Assembly: GCA_025094145.1 (NCBI GenBank)
Contig: JALLLS010000074.1
Coordinates: 62,001-126,000 of the forward strand
DNA: 64,000 bases
Origin: Spinellus fusiger
Taxonomy: Eukaryota > Mucoromycota > Mucoromycetes > Mucorales > Phycomycetaceae
Direction: 5' to 3'
Positions 1 to 11,651 of the stretch are shown piece after piece. Position numbers and translations under genes: made by a program. Under the pieces are notes generated by a model. It saw nothing but the letters and a program-made list of their open reading frames with translations. It was not told the DNA's origin and did no database searches. Within the stretch, counting starts at the first letter, position 1. Every line of letters begins with the position of its first letter.

Positions 1-734
1 AAACGAATTGTATTATGTTACAGGGATTATTAAAACTCTTCAGGTAGGTTGTAGTATAGAAAACACGGTGTCTTGAAATAAGATAAATTAACTTTTACCT
101 TTAGAATATCGCTGACTGGTCTGTTCTCTCTTCTTCTAGCCACCGACTAAGTGGAAAGAATTCACTTTCTTTAGGTCGCATTCGAGAAATCCTTGATGAT
201 AATACCATTCTAAAGATGAACAAAGTAGAGTATTCAGATTTAAACTCATATATACCCTCGGAACTCACCGAGGCTCAAGAAACAACGTTCCAGGAAGACA
301 TTGTGAGCAATATCTACTATCCATTTTGGGATGCCGACAAAAGATCTGCAAGATCACTTTCCTTGATGACACTTCTAGCACTATGTCATGCAAGTCAGTC
401 TATTGAAAATCCGGAATCACATGAGGTTATTCGAATCTTTTTGCTTCAGATTGTTGATGTTTTACGTGAAAATGAGTTCAAACAAGAGTTTTATCGAGTT
501 GCCGAGGGTCAAGTACGCAATAGGATTGAGAAATGGAGAAAGATGAAGACATTCAAAAGATGCCTTATTCCCCGTCCTATTCTCACTTTAGAGGAAGAAG
601 GCTTTGTGAAGCCATATATTGATCAACTTCCAAATCGTAAACATGCATATGTTATTATGAAAGCACTCGAAATAATTGATAAACCTATACCTAACAAAAA
701 CAGAAAATCTCAAGCCATTTATTTGACTCCTTAG
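1..734 (+). CDS. 3' part of an unidentified multi-exon protein
   Basis: Two exons can be joined: 1-43 (partial, the gene starts left of the window) and 140-734, ending in TAG. The intron 44-139 has a CAG|GTAGGT donor, a CTGAC branch-like motif at 112-116 and a pyrimidine-rich TTCTTCTAG acceptor, and the frame stays open across the junction. The protein tail (about 212 residues) is charged, with an arginine/lysine-rich stretch near the middle and no membrane segment. I recognise no domain and offer no function. It is the only coding-like sequence in the left AT-rich island apart from the secreted-protein pseudogene and a transposon relic. Confidence 0.55.
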
Positions 735-1859
735 ATTTTTACTTCTTGCTCTTACTTTAAATAAATTTCACAAGGCCTCACTTATTTGTAAGTGTATAGA
801 TGACTGGTCTTCTTCCTCTCTCTGGCCATATTTTATACAATTATTAGTTTATTTTAGTGTGCTAAATAATATTTATTAATCTATTTATGTTTTATTTATT
901 TATTTTATTTATAAATAAAATAAATAATGATAATAATAAAAACAGTGTAGAGCAGCGTCTATCTCTGACCTTACACGTAAAGTTCAAATTTATATTTATT
1001 TTTTTGGGATGTTGTGCTAATCATGCATTAGGCCTGATAACCACCCTATGATAGCTTTTGAAAAGAAAATTTGGATATACATAGAATTACTTCAAATATA
1101 AGAGTGGAAAAAATAAAATATAAAGAAAAAGGACACAGGAAGCTAGAAATACATAAAACCTTGGATTGAGAAGAAAATGAGAGAAAATGACAGTAAATGG
1201 TAATGAATAAATAAATATTCAAAAGGCCATACATTCAGCAAGTAAAGCAGAACACTAAAAAGATAACCATCCTTCTGTAGCGATTCTAAATCCAGCGAGA
1301 GATACTTCATTGCATGTAAAGTGATGAGTAAAAAGATGGGACCTTAGAACGTATATTTTCTTTTATATTTACACTTTATCTTGGTAGTGTCATATCTTTA
1401 CGAAATTATTAGATATGGACATGTCAATTATCTTTTCTTTTATAGTTCTCTCTTCATTTAATATTAATAATTCTCAGTCAGGTTGAGATTTATGTCTATT
1501 ATTTATGCAATATCAGAAATGGACTTGCTGTTTATTAGTGATTCCTGAACAGTAATAGACTTTATCTGAGGGCGAGTGCTTCATTGGTTTATTTCTGTGG
1601 TTATTAAAGGTTTGGATGATTGTAGGTCAGAAAAGTTAAAATAATGTAGTGTAATAATTAGGGATAGTGATATGTATATGTCTATTCATTGAAATATAAT
1701 TGGAGCTTGAAGTCTTTGTATCTCTTAAATTAGTTCAGTGTAAGATACTACAGAAATGTATTCTACTGTATCGTTTCACAATACACAGAAACATGATGAC
1801 TGGCCTACTTTCTAGTTGTAATCAATTTTACCTGATAAAGATACTGCACTATACTGATC
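735..1859. other. AT-rich intergenic stretch
   Basis: Low-complexity AT-rich DNA with many stop codons in all frames. No splice-supported coding structure seen. Confidence 0.6.
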
Positions 1860-3090
1860 TGTGGCACCATATATCATGTCTATACCATGGTAGATCGATC
1901 ATTCTCTATTTTTACATCAAATCACACTATAGTCTTTGAGTGAATAATATAGAACAATAGCTTCAGAGGGAAAAAAAGAGATAAATCCCACACAAAGCAT
2001 CCTTGTAGTCTATAAATATGCCAATAGAAATAGAATCCTACAAAAAAGAAAAGGTATAGAAAAGCACACTGTAGTGTAAATAAGGCTTACGAATAAGAAG
2101 AAAAAGTTCCAATTATGAATATCTGTACTCAATTAATCATTCTATTAAAAAACTGTGCATATATGCTAAAATGATATCTTTATAATAATAATAATAATAA
2201 TCAGCACACTGAATATAATTGTAGTCTATAAGTAACTAAGGTAAACAATATAAATATATAGTTATATGCTAAGATAGTTACTACAAAAGATATCAATGAA
2301 GCCATTCAATGGATAGACACAAACAGTAACCTACAAAAAGAGAATACTATTAATTAAAAAATTACACAAATATTAGTTATCCAGTGGCATGAATAAGCAC
2401 TTCAACATGAACATCTTCAAGACAGAATAGTATGATCAATGCAAACACTGTAACATAAATACAGAGATTAATATAAAAGAGTAGCCTGCAGACTCGCTTT
2501 TTTGTTATTCATACTAGTCTTTAACTGCCATTATCTTACGAATATGTTGAAATCCATTCTGATTCCTGTCTTTGCCTTAGTCTCTCTTGTCTCTACTTAT
2601 AGTTATAGTGTCGATTATGATATCATGAAACTGTAAGGCGTTTAATATTAATAGCATTCACCTGAATGTCTTTTTACTGGCTTGTACTAATAAAAAAAAA
2701 CTCAGTACATATCCCATATATAATGATAGAGGGTCATGTCAAGCTGGTTGCACTCTTAAATGGTATATTCTCAACATACACTTGGTTTGTATTGGATTAA
2801 CATGCGTATGATGATTTAGAAAAATAAATAATCCTGAAAACAAACTCTACAAGAATGTCACGCAAGTATTGAACATGTCATAGTCAACTTTTATTCGTAT
2901 TTTTGTATTTAGTGGTGATCTGACCGCTTATAGGTTTCAACCTAGTTCAGATGATCCAATAGATACATGTAAGCAGATTGAAGAGTATCTATAATTTATT
3001 AGTTTACTTGGCCTGTGGCTTTCCTCTCAGCAAAGGTTCTCTGGAAATCCATACAAAAGGTTTTTATGTGGGACATTATGGAATGAAAAT
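1860..3090 (+). repeat. Left copy of a dispersed about 1.2-kb duplication
   Basis: Diverged direct copy of about 61660-62950. Shared blocks include the CTATACCATGGTA motif near 1880 and 61670, the ATGTTGAAAT start of a signal-peptide exon, and intron/exon blocks of equal length. Divergence and small indels show that it is old. Boundaries are approximate because I aligned by eye. Confidence 0.75.
2544..3086 (+). pseudogene. Decayed paralogue of the secreted-protein gene at 62343-62949
   Basis: Exons 2544-2632, 2706-2861, 2913-2968 and about 3031-3086 match the intact gene at the right end. Exon 2 is 156 nt in both copies, exon 3 differs by exactly three bases, the TACTAAT branch-like motif before exon 2 is kept, and splice phases agree. 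Exon 1 encodes a signal-peptide-like N-terminus (MLKSILIPVFALVSL). In exon 2 there are two consecutive in-frame TGA codons at 2809 and 2812 where the intact copy has TGG TTA, and the donor after exon 2 is GC instead of GT. It is either a pseudogene or a gene shortened to about 64 residues. I favour the first. Confidence 0.65.
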
Positions 3091-3238
3091 AATTAGTAAC
3101 AATACTATTGATGGAGGCAGTGTATTTGCAGGGAGTAGTATGAGAATGCAATAAGCTATATATAATATTCAAGTCTTATATCCTACGACTCCATTTCTTG
3201 TATCATGTTCTTTTACTATCTTGTTATAAAGAATACAT

Positions 3239-3427
3239 TCAACACATATCAGAGACATCAAACTTACATACAACATAGATAGGATCAACAATCTTCTTTT
3301 GAACTCCAAGGTCCAAAATGTCACAAAGGTGCTCAATAGGGTTCAGGTCAAGGCTTTGTAAAGGCCAGTCCCTTCCATTGTGACCACATCTACCTCTATC
3401 TTCTACTTCTTTCAACTCAATCCACAC
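3239..3427 (-). mobile_element. Tc1/mariner transposase relic (C-terminal piece)
   Basis: The reverse strand encodes a degenerate DWP-x-QS-LDLNPIEHL segment, the hallmark block before the third catalytic residue of Tc1-like DDE transposases. Nothing upstream of this block is recognisable, so the element is a fragment. The following bases to 3735 hold no other recognisable feature. Confidence 0.75.
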
Positions 3428-3735
3428 ACCTTTATGTCTCTTCTTAGAGCCTTTCTTCTATGGAACTCCTTTCTTTCTTAATCTCCATTTTGCCTTTATC
3501 TTTATAGCTAAAGGTGTTCTATAGGCCCATCATGTAATAATGACTCAATAAGCTCGATGTCTATTGAACACTTGTAAAGATTTTTTCTAAATTGAACAAG
3601 GACAGCCAAGAGTGCATGAAATGATATTTTAGCTGGCGTTAAGCTAATTGTGAGTCTAAATACACATACACTATCTTAGTTGCCTAGTTTTTGTATGGGC
3701 TTTGTAAGAACATGTTCTACCTTTCTATCCTAGTA

Positions 3736-4935
3736 TTATTTATTTGCAGTGGGGAAGGGAGGTGGAATGGACTCTTTGGGAAATAGCTTTTCGCCTCTCA
3801 GCTTTACAGCATCCTTGATCTTGACAAACTGATCATCAAAACCTGGCACAGATCCCTTAACAAACACTAGGTTCTGCTCAGAATCTATCTTGACAACCTA
3901 TAACAGTGGCATAAGGAACCCTCCAACACAGCCGTACTTATATAAATATACAAGAGTCTCTTACCTGCAAGTTCTGTACTGTCACACTATTACCACCCAA
4001 ACGACCTGCCATCTTCTTGCCTTTGAAGACTTTACTAGGCCACTGTACGTATGTTCTATCATGTCAATGATCTCTTCTTCACTCACCCCAATGTATGTTT
4101 ATTTACCTTGCGCTGACCAGTAGAACCAGCCGAACGATGCGTTAAAGACACACCATGGGATGCAGGCATACCCTTGAAATTCCAACGCTTCATTACACCT
4201 GCAAATCCCTTACCAATCCTACATGATTTAAAACCAATAGATGGTCAGTTCTCCAAGTTGGGTCTCAGTGTGTTCAACCCATGGGATACTGCTACAAATA
4301 CAAATACATACGAAGGTGCTGATACATCGACATATTGGCCAGGAACAAAGTGAGATGCAGTCAATTCTGTACCCACAGACAGCATGGCATCTTCAGACAC
4401 TTTGAACTCGACGATCTTTTCACGAAGTCCCACTCCCAATTTCTCACTGTGAACACGCATAGGCTTAGAAGCATGTTTCTCCTTGAGGATGGTGGATCCA
4501 ATTTGAACTGCTGAATAGCCGTGCTTTTCTTGTGTGCGGATATCCGTCACAATAACATTCTCAAACTACACACATGTAGATATAGATATGTAGATAGATA
4601 GATAGATAGATATATATATATAATGTACATATAATGTACACATAATATCAGTCGTCGGTACTGGTTTTTTCTTTCTTTCTTTCTTTTTGTCACTGTACCT
4701 GAAGCACAGTAACAGGTTGGCGAGATCCTTCTTCATCCCACACCGAAGTCATGCCCTTCTTTCGAGCAATAAGACCTGTGCGAATAGAATTCACAGTCCA
4801 GCTGGGCGTGGTTACTGCTGCTTGGGTGGAAGCACTGGTGGTATGAAATGCAGAGACCAGGGGCATACGGACAGGCATAAAAGATCTCCCAACTGCCCTG
4901 TGAAAGAGTGAGCTTGTCATTGAGTGGAAGGACAT
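3736..4935 (-). CDS. MRPL3: Mitochondrial large-subunit ribosomal protein uL3m
   Basis: Five exons: 4935-4699, 4565-4312, 4218-4107, 4042-3965, 3897-3736. Joined in phase they give 280 residues. The first about 40 residues are basic and hydroxylated ([19 protein letters not shown]), typical of a mitochondrial presequence. The core has the L3 signatures [31 protein letters not shown] and [12 protein letters not shown]. The protein binds 23S-type rRNA near the peptidyl-transferase centre of the mitoribosome. In the genomic order all introns are GT-AG. The third acceptor (CAG at 4045-4043) was chosen because it alone keeps the conserved VFKGKKM block in frame. Divergent from nothing close; the region upstream leads into the 3' end of the regulator at 5621. 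Confidence 0.92.
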
Positions 4936-5620
4936 GACGAATAAGGTATAACACGTCTTGTCTCTAAAATAGCCCAGAAATAGCCCAGAAATAGCCCAGA
5001 AATAGCTTGAAAAAAAAAACAATACAGGCTTCTGTTGAACTTAGTATTTTTTTTTTTTTTTACTCAGTCAGTCTGTGATAGAAATCAACTGGGATAAGAA
5101 AGTGTCCAATCAATGCCGAGTCCATCAGTGTCTTGTTCTTTGAATAGTCACACTTCCTGGTACTGAACAGTTTTTGCTGTCTATTTGTCTTATGGAATAG
5201 AAAGAGTCGAGTGTGTGTGTTTTTGTTTTTATTTTTATTTTATAAAAAGAACAATAGAGTAATAAACAATAATTATTTAATTTTTACAAGTGCATTATAA
5301 AAACTATTTCATATAAAAGAAAAAAGAGAGAGTTTGCGCGCAGTTAAGATCACAAAGATATAATACAACGAAAGAAAAAAGAATATAGAAACGAAACAGA
5401 ATGCTTTAAAGTCAAGTCATCTCTACAGAAAGAACACTCGATCAATAAATAATAAAGTAAAATAGACTGTAAATAATACACTGGTGTAGAAAAGAAAAAG
5501 AAAAAGAAAACACACACACACACACACAGATAGATAGATAGATAGATGGATAGATAGATGGATAGATGGATAGATAAATAGATAAATAGATAGATATAAA
5601 TATAGAGCCACACACAGAGC
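4936..5620. repeat. Intergenic region with CA/GATA microsatellite
   Basis: Between the 5' end of MRPL3 and the 3' end of the regulator. Contains poly-T at 5047-5062, and a (CA)n-(GATA)n microsatellite at about 5510-5598. Apparent long reverse ORFs here are translations of the repeat. Confidence 0.8.
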
Positions 5621-8600
5621 CTAGAAATCCCATACATTAGGAAGCGTCTGCTCCATCAAAAGACTCATCATAGAACCCGTTGATGGATCTGACATGACAG
5701 GCTCTGTTGGCAATAACATATCCTGTAACATCTCATCGCTCTCATCTATAGACTCTTCATAGGTTGAATTCAGCGTAGATCCATAGTAATTGAACGCAGG
5801 TATTTGTTGATACTGAATCGTATTTCGCATGGCCATGGCATGTAGACTAGGACGAGATGCCATTGTCTGAGAACTGTTTGGATCAGATGGATAGCTTCCA
5901 GATGAAATAGTGTGTCTTCGAGGGTATTGGCTTGATGACTTTAAAGAGCCAGTCTTTTTCGAAGCACTGTGGACTGTGGACAACTCATTGGGTATATCTG
6001 TCACTGCTGTCTCAAAAGGTGAGGGGGCAAGCGAAGGGTATTTCATGGGCTGCTCTGGGTATCTACTATGAACAGAATCACCATAGGCTGCATAAGTCAC
6101 TGTTGGTGAGGTGGGTTGGGAATAGCTTGTATCGGGGGCTTGGTTTGGCTGGCGATTGTAGTACTGGTGGTGCAGAGCCAGCGACTGATATTGTTCGTAG
6201 GCCTGGTAAGCTGTGTCCAGAAGAGGAGCAGAACGTCGGTGGTGTGCATAAGGAGTATGTCCCTGGGATTTGCAGCGTGGTGTCATTGGAATCTCAGGCA
6301 CTTCTGTACTGATTCTGGTGGAGAGAAATCCTCCATTGGGTGGCGGGTCCATCAATGCCTCTGCTTTTATATACCCTCCCTCCAACTGAGGGAAGAAAGA
6401 AGAGTTGATGGACAATTGAGTGTCGTTCTTGAGTGGAGTCATAGGCATTGAATGTCGTTGTTTTGCCTTGTACAGTCCAGTGCTTGTCTTTGAGTCTTCT
6501 ATGGCCATCATGGGCGAAGAAACAGCCGACATACTATTTTCCTTGATGTCTTCATTGTAAAATGGCACCATGGAAGAAGTGTGATGGTGTGCTTCCTCCC
6601 AAAAGACAGGCTGAAGACGGGGTACAAGTTCAATATGTGAGTTCATATCATGCCTACTATCAGCAGCCGATGTATTTAACACTTGTTGGATCATTTCCAG
6701 TGATCGTTTGCATGCCTGATGTGCGGAATTGGTATCTACACCAGACAGATCACAGTAGGCCCGATAGATAGTCACTGTGGTGGATAAACAATAGATCACC
6801 TGTTGTACTCCCCGAGGCATGTATTCAAAGCATAGCACCCCTCCACTCTGTATTGCCTGTTCTATCATCTGTGTTATGGCCAAAGCAGACAGTAGACATA
6901 GCTTTTGTTGCTCGTAACAGTCTTTGTGGGGTGTTGTCTTTGAGAAGGCATAAGGTCGATGCAACAATATCAGTAACGTATGGTAGGTCACATAAGCAAA
7001 GGAGAGTGTGTATTGGCTGGCACTCATGGTATAGTTGAGGTTCTCGGGCAAATCTCCAAGAGCAGTCGTCATGTCTGCTCCAAGATCACTTGTCTCGTAC
7101 CGTAGCTTATTCACTTGCTCCTCCTCCTCCAGTGGATGGCCCACAGTGTACTTATTCCTCAGGAACTGTAGTACCTTTCCTTGAATGTACACTATTTTTG
7201 CTATCCAGTGAAAGTGAGGAAGTGTGTCGTCTTGATCTGGCTGTTGTTGCACCTCTTCCACTTGTAAACTGGGGTAGGTGACTGTACATTGGGCTGTATT
7301 AAAACTTGGTTGACTTCCTAGCTCTAAACTAAATGTTGACATGGGATAAGCCTTTTTCTTTTTTCTTTTTCTTCTTTTTTTCTTCTGTTCGTACATAGTT
7401 ATTACCTTAGCCAAATGTCATAAGTATAAACAACCCAGTAAACCCGTCTTCTTTGCTCCAATTTCCATGGACTGACTTGTAATCCTCTGGGGAGCTCCTT
7501 CATTAAACCAAGGTCTTTCACCATTCTGACAATGATCTGAAAGTAATAGCGGGTGCGCCACACATACCCTGATTTCCATGTATGTTCATGGTATTTGATA
7601 AATAAAAGCAACGACTGGACTGTGGAGAGTCGGGGGGCATCTGTGTAGTCATCAAGAAGCAGACATACTTCCTGATAGTAGCGATGGCTCAATGACTGGC
7701 TGTCTCTGTGTGTGTTGGCCTGATGTGTCTCCTGCCATTGGGTGGATAAGCAGTAGATGGTCTTTAGTAGAAGGCTGGAGAGTTCTTTTGTTGAGGATTG
7801 AAAGTTATTCTTGTGAAGAATGGGGAAATGTGGGTGGATATGATCAAAGTATACTTGGATAAGTTCAAAGTTAATAAAGGAAGTGACCATTTGTTCTGTT
7901 CTAAGAGCAGCCTCGGTATCTGATAGTGCAGTAAAACATCCTTCCACATAGGGTTCTGCTGGAGAAGGGATTCTATCGATTCTTCCCTTCCATTCTTTGA
8001 TGTACAGACCCTGTCCAATGGTACTAACAGCTATACTTGAAGTATGGGCTGTAGAGTGATAGACATTGGAGAGTGGCACAAATGACAAATAGTGGGCCGT
8101 GTCGTTTGCTTCTAAGATACAAGTTAGTGCTCTTTTTCTTTTCTTCCCGGGTGACTTACTTGGCAGAGACTTGAGAGACCAATTTTCTATGGAGTGTCCA
8201 ATAACAGCACTATTATTGTTGCTGTTGCTGTTGTTGTGGCTGCTGTTATTATTATTAGCTGTGGTTGCTGTTGCTGTTGTGGTTACAGTTGTACTTGGGA
8301 GATAGGCAGTGTTTCCTGAATAACTATAGTCTTTTTCGAGTGCATTATGAATATCAGTCGACACTGAAGTATCTCCAGGATTTAGGGTGAGGCTGTCGAG
8401 AACACTTTCTACTCTCCGCAACCGTGGCTCCAATGTCTCTACATATTGCTTGGGAGGGCCTCTTTTTGGAGCCACTTTTGAATAAAAACACTGGAACAAG
8501 GCTTTTCTACAGCGAACACAGGGCTGGCCTCCATTACAGCGGACCTGTGGAAAAATAAATAAAGACAATCAGTTGAATAGCTTGGGGTGGTGCACAGGCC

Positions 8601-8862
8601 CTTTTGAGTTTGCTGAGGTAATAACAAATTCACGCTCAGTAAAAACTAGGCAAGTCCAAAGGATACATGTTGGCAGAACAAAGAGGCTGGTGTGTAGTTA
8701 AGAATAAAAGGGAAGGAGAAAGGAAAGATGTTTTTATACCTTTTTTCTGCGGCACTCATCACAGGCTCTTGCTACTTTGTTTTTCTTGGCGTGCGAGCGT
8801 TCCAAAGATTGCAGTTCATGAGGCTCATGAGGTTCAGGGGTTGATGGTGCTGATTCCTCCAT
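5621..8862 (-). CDS. Zn2Cys6 fungal-specific transcription factor
   Basis: Three exons: 8862-8740, 8544-7406, 7328-5621, all phase-consistent, 989 residues. The binuclear zinc cluster is split by intron 1 and reads C34-x2-C37-x6-C44-x5-C50-x2-C53-x6-C60, followed by a basic linker and a short heptad-like dimerisation segment (LEPRLRRVESVLDSL). A serine/asparagine-rich spacer follows, then a fungal-specific transcription-factor (middle homology) region that begins around residue 240 with the FDHIHPHFPILHK motif and includes YWVVYTYDIW near the exon 2/3 join. The last 350 residues are low-complexity (Q, S, T, P, Y). Nuclear sequence-specific regulator. Target genes cannot be told from sequence. 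The start is the first ATG that keeps the zinc cluster complete. Confidence 0.9.
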
Positions 8863-10235
8863 ACTAGCATAGCAGCTTTGTTGTTTTTCTGTTGACGCTC
8901 TACTGACACTTGGTCAAGAAGTTAAAAAAAGAAGAGGTAGAAGAGGGGCGCAATAGACACAAGAAAATGGTCGTGTGTTTGTGTTTGGCCAATACGATGG
9001 TGTGTTTCAAAATATTCGAATTGAGTTTCTTTTCTCTTGTTTTCAATCTACCTGTGTGTTTAAGGTTCTTTATTTAACTCTGTAGGAACAAGTGCAAGGA
9101 CAGCTCAAGCAGTCAAGACATCTTGAGCAGCCTGAAGGAGAGGCTGGAGAATAAAGGCGTAGGGTCTTGGTACAAGTGCACAGGTAGGTACAGGTAAATA
9201 TAGACTTGTAAGTGAGTAAAGAGACTTGTGAGGATGTAAGTAGATGTAGAGAGATGTTAGAAGCCTATAGAAAAATAGAAAAGTACGCTGTGCTAGTACA
9301 TACTCAACACATTCAGAGACAAAAGGGCCAGTGTAGATGGAAAGATGATTTATTATGTCTTTGATATCTCCAATTCAATCTATATACATTGTATTTCAGT
9401 ACAGTCCTACCTACCTGTCTACATAAAGGTGGATTTTCCCCTCCAATATTACCCTTAAATTCATACTTTTTTATTCAAAGTATTCCATCTTTTGTTCAGA
9501 ACACGGTCAATGCTCAGTTAGAACAATGCTCAGACAATAGTGGTAACACGATACTTTGTGCCCCACTTTCTATACCCTTTTATCTTTCTCTGAATGGTAT
9601 AGAATTTAGACAATAGAAAATAAACAAAGTAGATAGACAGTATAGAGTAGAGAATAAACAAATTAGATAAACAGTATAGAGTAGAGAATAAACAGTATAG
9701 AATAGAGAATAGACAGTATAGAGAATAGACAGCAGATAATGCTATATAACTCAGACACTCTTGTCCCTTTGCCTTCCCTGTCTAAGCCTCTTTAGAAAAC
9801 AGACTACCGTGACGTTGAATTCATCATAGCACACAAGTATGGAATGCTTACGAGACTGATGATAACAAGTGTTTACACCTCTGTCGCTTGTTAAAATACG
9901 AGACTGATGCTTTCTTTGGATTTAAAGCCAAACAAATGGTTGTGAATTTGACGTGCTCTTCCTGAAGTATCAAAGAATTCACTATTCTCAGTCAAAATTA
10001 TTCCACAGCTACTCACATTAGGCCAACACAGAGTTATGAGAAGACTCTTATGACTAGTGACTTCAGTTTGCCTAAGGTCTCAATAGTAACTACAGACTTG
10101 GAAAAGAAATTCAACCAAAACGCGTGCATAATACGGCCAAACTATAAAAAGAGTCATATTTGTGACTCTTTTCTGGTGGATACTTTTCAATGCACACTTT
10201 CTGCTCATTGTAAAGGCAATCCTTGCTTCTTTCTC
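8863..10235. other. Divergent upstream region between regulator and hydrolase
   Basis: Holds the promoter of the regulator (left) and of the hydrolase (right). About 9600-9740 carries imperfect tandem copies of an AGTATAGA(G/A)TAGAGAATA unit. No coding structure recognised. Confidence 0.5.
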
Positions 10236-11619
10236 ATGACACATTTCAACATCCAGTCTCCCAGTGAAATACCCACTCGCAACAGAGCACCTTTACCACA
10301 AGCCTCAAAGTGCCAACTTGTGTTTGACTACCAGCCAAGTCAGGATGGCATTGACCTTAACCTTCTTATTCTACTGCACGGACTTGGTATAGTCCTTGTG
10401 TCAAGCTCACAGTGTGCTAAAACAAGAGCTCCTGTATTTTCGTCAATGTAGGAGACACAAAGGCACCTTTTGCTAAGCTCGGTTCTCACTTAAAGCTGCC
10501 TCAGACAGCTACTATGGCTGTCCAAGCACCCTTTCCTGTTCCTTACATGGAAGACTCTTATCAGTGGTTTCCTAGCTTTGATTTTCTTACTGGCCACTGT
10601 AAAATACTACATAACCCATGTTCAATAGTTATGAATCCACTCATTTGATTCTCTGTATAGTACTACCTCTCCATCATCCAGAGAGAATCAAGGGATTTTT
10701 CCGTACACGAGCTATGATGAAAGAACTTTTGCAGCATGTCACTCAGCACTGCGGATTTAGTCCCAACACCATCTTTCTCTTTGGGTTCTCTCAAGGTGGC
10801 ACTGTAGCTTTGGATGCTGCATTATTGGGAGATCTTGGGTTTTATGTTGGAGGAGTGGTGAGTATCAGTGGGTATTTGTTGGAGGAATTAGTAGAGACAG
10901 CCACTACTCAAAAAGGTTCATTGTTTGGTGGATATGTGTTGATCACTCAAGGTGAAAAAGATGCTGTTGTGGGATCCAAGGCTGTAGCTGAGAAAAAGGT
11001 AAATGAGTGATCTTTATTATTCTTAGAATTTTATAGTGTTATTATTGTTATTATTGTTATTATTGTTATTATTGTTATTATTGTTATTATTGTTATTATT
11101 GTTATTATTGTTATTATTGTTATTATTGTTATTATTGTTATTAGTGTTATTAGTGTTATTAGTGTTATTATTATCTCCATCATCTCCATCATCTCTATTA
11201 CTATTATCGTTACTGTGGGTAGTGTTTATCACTTGTAATAGGGGAAATGAAAGAGAACAAGTAATAATAATATCGCTTTTTCTTTATCCCATGCCATGCT
11301 ATACTTTATCTTCTTCTGTTGTGTTGTATCATATCTTATATATGCCTGTGTATTTCTCTTTTATATATGTTTATATGTTTATATATGTACATCTATATAA
11401 TATGCACACATGCTCACACATACACAGTTCCAACAAATTCAACAAGCTTGCTCACCCTCTGCTATTACGTCCCAAGTATTCATCACCAACAAAGACCACA
11501 CAATGCCCCAAGGTGAAGGAGAGTGGCGTATCATACATTCTTATTTCTCAAAGTACATGGCAAGAAGAAACATCGAATTAGAATCCATGGCCGATGTCTA
11601 TCTTGTCCGTCCATCTTAA
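10236..11619 (+). CDS. Acyl-protein-thioesterase / LYPLAL1-like serine hydrolase
   Basis: Exons 10236-10386, 10452-10598, 10661-10998 and 11428-11619 join in phase to 275 residues. Alpha/beta-hydrolase signatures: HGLGDT across intron 1 (oxyanion region), nucleophile elbow GFSQGG with Ser143, Asp200 in QGEKDAVV and His236 in KDHTMP, which forms a complete Ser-Asp-His triad in the usual order. The family removes acyl groups (palmitoyl thioesters or lysophospholipid acyl chains). The exact substrate is not predictable. The chosen ATG is the one nearest the conserved region; an in-frame upstream ATG at 10050 exists. Intron 3 is 429 bp, unusually long for this genome, because of a microsatellite. 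The stop lies only 32 bp from the convergent oxidase gene. Confidence 0.88.
11036..11165. repeat. (TTATTG)n hexanucleotide microsatellite in an intron
   Basis: About twenty units of TTATTG with a few TTAGTG variants at the right end, inside intron 3 (10999-11427) of the hydrolase. It creates spurious long poly-Leu and poly-Asn reading frames on the two strands. Confidence 0.97.
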
Positions 11620-11651
11620 TTGACTATCCCACTTTTATTCTTCTTTTCTTA

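Noticed and set aside
5350..5637. Overlapping reverse ORFs with Tyr-Leu-Ser-Ile repeats
   Set aside because: Translations of the GATA microsatellite in three frames, with no splice or domain support.
11023..11232. Poly-Asn reverse ORF and poly-Leu forward ORF
   Set aside because: Both are translations of the (TTATTG)n microsatellite inside a confirmed intron.
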